Program-made: the position numbers and the translations under genes | DNA from: Temnopleurus reevesii | Lineage: Eukaryota > Echinodermata > Echinoidea > Temnopleuroida > Temnopleuridae | Assembly (NCBI GenBank): GCA_036244855.1 | Contig: BQKZ01006850.1 | Location: 11,308-33,144, forward strand | Length of the DNA stretch: 21,837 nt | Direction: 5' to 3' | In this document: positions 18,779 through 21,837 of the stretch, piece after piece | Layout of the letters: each line of letters starts with the position of its first letter | Numbering within the stretch: position 1 is the first letter of the stretch | Notes under the pieces: model-generated | The model's database searches: none | The model's input: the letters and a program-made list of their open reading frames with translations, nothing else | What the model was told of the DNA's origin: nothing

Positions 18779-19877
18779 ATTAATGTTTGGGATATATTAT
18801 CATATTTCAAAAGATCAGGCAAGCGGTCACGTTCAGTATTATGTGAGAAAGAAATCCATTTGTTATACAATAAATCGGTATCGGTCTGTATATTGTAAAT
18901 TAGAAAATATAGTTTTTTTTATACCGTGAATATCTATTGAATAATAATGATAAATATTATGTATTTAAATTAAGCGATTTCGAACATTCTAGAAATTTTA
19001 AGTTCAGTGTTTTAATTAACTAAGACTCTGAAATATTTGACATAGCTGCATTTTGTAATTCAGAAATGTTATGATAATAATGTCTTGTACGACGATGGAT
19101 GAATTCCTTTTTCAAGTGTCTTCATGAGACTTAAAATAATATATTACTCCATAAATATTAGTCACTTCAATCATTCTTATGAAATTTCAATGGAAAATAT
19201 TCATATTGCTTTGTATGATCTTGATTTAAAATTGGTTTTTTTTCTGTCAATATGCAGCTGGCTGTATTTTTATATGAACATTTGCGACTTTTCACTTTGT
19301 ATATTTTCCAGTATTATATTCCTGTTATACTTTTTTTTCGAATAGAATAAGGTGCTTTTATATCTAAAATTAGTCCTTGTTGAATGTCACAGATATTCGT
19401 GTGGCAGGGAAGCAACACAATTCATGGTATAATTATTTTACCATGCTATATTTTACTGGGGCCTTGGAACCCCAGAATGGATTAAATGTCCTTGTGGTTG
19501 CACGGTGCACGGTGATTTTTTTTTTATCAAGATTTGCATTGCCTTGCTCTCTTGCTCACAAGGAAAGTAGTAATTGACCAGAAGTTTTTCCAGTGCACAA
19601 CGTTTTTATTTAAGCTAAGAATATATTGTATGTGTGGAAAATATTGCATCATTATACGTTGATTATACGTTGAGGATGACCTTTACTGCTTTCTTTACAG
19701 TTTCTCTATATACAAGGTTTTTCAATATATTGAACATATATATGTGCAAATCAAAACAACGTGCTAAACCTTACGTTCTATTTTATACAAATTATAAACT
19801 ATATCTCAAGTTACTGGAGTTGGATATATAACTCTAGTCTAGATAAAATATAGAGTACTGTGAAATTCCTTGGTACT
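18779..19877. other. AT-rich spacer without recognised feature
   Basis: Several short open frames occur, but their composition is that of AT-rich DNA and none has a recognisable domain. A small hairpin, GGGGCCTTGGAACCCC, lies at about 19459-19475, and GTGCACGGTGCAC-like sequence near 19498-19511. Confidence 0.4.
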
Positions 19878-20060
19878 GTCAGGGGCGTATGCAGCGTTTC
19901 GCTAGAATGGGGGCTGCAGGTAAAAAAAAAAAGATTGACGAGCAAAACAAATTCCCCTAAAAAGGTCGTTACTTATCGTCAGAGCTTACAATCAAACGAA
20001 AAAAAAACTCCGATACGTTTTATTTTTTCAGCAAGGAGCGAAAGAGCACGCCCCCCCCCC
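19878..20060. mobile_element. Possible truncated hAT-like MITE
   Basis: CAGGGGCGTATGCAGCGTTT at 19880 resembles the CAGGGGCGGATCCAG-type ends of hAT-like elements. The C10 run with GCACGCCCCC near 20048-20060 resembles the inner part of such elements in inverse orientation. No clear matching end or 8-bp duplication is visible. Confidence 0.3.
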
Positions 20061-20454
20061 CTTTCCAAAAAGTTTTTTTTTTTAATTTAGCTGAAAAAAA
20101 AGAAAGATAAATTTCCTGATTAGAGATGAAAGCAGAGATGTACTATTAAACGTTACACCCTTGATCTAGCTATTTTGAGGTAACCTTATTTTGATGAACA
20201 TCCCATTATGAAGAGCGCCATCGCTCGTTCAATCTTTTTCGAAAAATGTATAGTGTTATCAGAAATAAATTTTGTTTTTATTCATGTGACATTCTTGTTG
20301 TTCATTGAATGGCATCGTTTTGGAGGAAAAAATCGAATGTTACGGGATAAGGTGTGTTGTTAGAGAACTGTGTGTATTGGAAAATTGAGTGTGGCTTGAG
20401 CTTCATCTGTTCATCTTCTGTTCTTTGCTTGACCTAAATATCATATGCAATGTA

Positions 20455-20605
20455 GAAAAAAAGCGAAAATTATTGGATAAAGGAAAATAAGAAGAGAACG
20501 TGGAAGAAAGAGGAGGGAAACCAGGAGGAGAAGAAGAAGAAGAAGGAGGAGAGAAGAACAGGCTGAAGAAAAAGGAGAAGTATATAGAGGGTGGAAAGGA
20601 TTGAA
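20455..20605. repeat. Purine-rich GGA/GAA tract
   Basis: The + strand is almost entirely purines with GGA, GAA and AAG units. Open frames on the minus strand here (Ser-, Pro- and Leu-rich) are products of this bias. Confidence 0.8.
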
Positions 20606-20645
20606 GAAAATCTTTCTTCGACTCGCCCATAAGAGAACCATAAAA

Positions 20646-21138
20646 TATATTACAAAGAGATATGTTTCGAAACAAAAAGGTTATTTGCATTTCACCCTCC
20701 CCAACCATTGTTGTTAGAGGTTATTAAGGGATGGTTTGAAAACAATCTCTAATTGTCTAATTGAAAGGTATTGCTGATTCATTGACACTATTTAGGTGTT
20801 TATTTCCTGACTGACTTTCATTCTTGTGATTAGTCTCCAGCTAAATTAGGACGGTTACTTTACTTTACCATAGATATATTTCTACTCCTTCNTATATTAC
20901 AAAGAGATATGTTTCGAAACAAAAAGGTTATTTGCATTTCACCCTCCCCAACCATTGTTGTTAGAGGTTATTAAGGGATGGTTTGAAAACAATCTCTAAT
21001 TGTCTAATTGAAAGGTATTGCTGATTCATTGACACTATTTAGGTGTTTATTTCCTGACTGACTTTCATTCTTGTGATTAGTCTCCAGCTAAATTAGGACG
21101 GTTACTTTACTTTACCATAGATATATTTCTACTCCTTC
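20646..21138. repeat. Exact 246-bp direct duplication joined by a single N
   Basis: 20646-20891 and 20893-21138 are identical as far as I can read, with an N at 20892 exactly between them. It is most simply two overlapping contig ends that were placed side by side and not merged. Confidence 0.9.
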
Positions 21139-21308
21139 CCTGATCATTTTATGTCAAGGTAACCATTCTTACGAATTTCATTCGTTATCTTCCCCTGCCT
21201 GCTCTAGCTCTTCCCCCTTTTGTTATTGTTTTTGCTGTTCTTTCATTCATTTTCTTTTTTGTTTTTCATCTTATTATTCATCTACCACTACTGCTTCTAC
21301 TGCGACTA

Positions 21309-21317
21309 TACTACTAT

Positions 21318-21385
<68 letters not shown>

Positions 21386-21432
21386 ATATACTACTGTTAC
21401 TGCTACTACTATACTTACTTCTACTACTACTG

Positions 21433-21464
<32 letters not shown>

Positions 21465-21480
21465 GCTGCTACTTCTACTT
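21309..21480. repeat. (TAC/ACT)n microsatellite, partly degenerate
   Basis: A nearly perfect TAC run lies at about 21318-21384, then interrupted CTA/CTG units to about 21480. The long Thr/Leu or Val/Ser open frames here are artefacts of the repeat. Confidence 0.95.
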
Positions 21481-21594
21481 TTTCTTTTTATTGTTATTAT
21501 TACTTTTATTTTATTCGGCATAATTTGTTTTACTACTTTTCCTTTCTTTTCTCTTCTTCATCTTCTTCTTATATCTTTTTTTTATGTTTTGCAG

Positions 21595-21740
21595 CTCAAT
21601 GGGATTGTAGTTATAAGCGGTTTGACGCCTGCACTTCCTGTAATTTCATGTTCAAACGTACGAAAAGTTGCGAGGCTAAGAATTCATCGCCACCAAAGAG
21701 TTTTGAAACTTCACTATTGTTATTCGTAAAACTAAGTTAG
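21595..21740 (+). CDS. Doubtful terminal exon
   Basis: A long pyrimidine tract and TTTATGTTTTGCAG at 21594 make a good acceptor-like site. One downstream frame reads QWDCSYKRFDACTSCNFMFK, then KRTKSCEAKNSSPP-type residues, to TAG at 21738-21740. The composition, with five Cys and few AT-biased residues, is more protein-like than its surroundings. No upstream exon with matching phase was found and I do not recognise the family. Confidence 0.15.
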
Positions 21741-21837
21741 ACCTTCTTAACAGCCTTTGCTTATCAATTCATTATTTCCACCATCTTCTTTTCCCTATCA
21801 GAATTAGCACTTGTATTTAAAGATCACTAAACATCAC

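Noticed and set aside
20646..21138. Recent segmental duplication
   Set aside because: The exact identity and the single N at the join favour an assembly artefact.
21220..21729. 169-codon open frame rich in Thr and Leu, with a Ser/Val-rich frame on the other strand
   Set aside because: Both are translations of a TAC/CTA microsatellite and T-rich flanks; no start context, splice structure or domain supports a gene.

Overview
This is AT-rich metazoan DNA with intron-bearing genes, short exons, GT-AG introns, two tRNA-derived SINEs and many small non-autonomous DNA transposons. The SINE bodies, with a tRNA-like head, a conserved middle and an ATT/TAA-rich tail, resemble repeats I associate with sea urchins. 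I therefore infer a marine deuterostome, probably an echinoderm. No bacterial or viral gene is visible. Two single-N positions (11379 and 20892) show a draft assembly.

Gene 1 (306-4656, + strand) is the 3' part of an alpha-arrestin (ARRDC/TXNIP-type) gene. Five coding exons give 319 residues in perfect phase: the rest of the arrestin N domain, the arrestin C domain and a proline-rich tail with one PPSY motif. Its 5' exons lie upstream of the window. Gene 2 (9237-17181, + strand) is complete. Ten coding exons give a 272-residue protein of the glucose-6-phosphate 1-epimerase (hexose-6-phosphate mutarotase) family. It has a TATA box and a well-placed initiator upstream. The reading frame and all splice sites are intact, but the two residues regarded as catalytic in this family are replaced (His to Gln, Glu to Gly) and a conserved loop is shortened. 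It may be a pseudoenzyme. I see no functional link between the two genes; they are neighbours on the same strand about 4.5 kb apart.

The rest is mostly introns and spacer with mobile-element remnants. These are: a foldback element in the first arrestin intron, with degenerate relatives at 18.5-18.8 kb; a PIF/Harbinger-like MITE with TAA duplications; two inverted copies of a MITE whose ends begin ACACGATATAAA; two inverted copies of a roughly 630-bp terminal-inverted-repeat element, one after each gene; a CACTGCAAAAA-type element; a second foldback element; and a Tigger/pogo-like MITE with internal iterated motifs right next to a splice acceptor. The last 3.7 kb holds low-complexity DNA, an exact 246-bp duplication joined by one N (probably an assembly artefact), a long TAC microsatellite and a doubtful terminal exon.

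I did not find a convincing new multi-gene system. The most interesting observations are the active-site loss in the epimerase-like gene and the positions of transposon ends at splice and polyadenylation signals.
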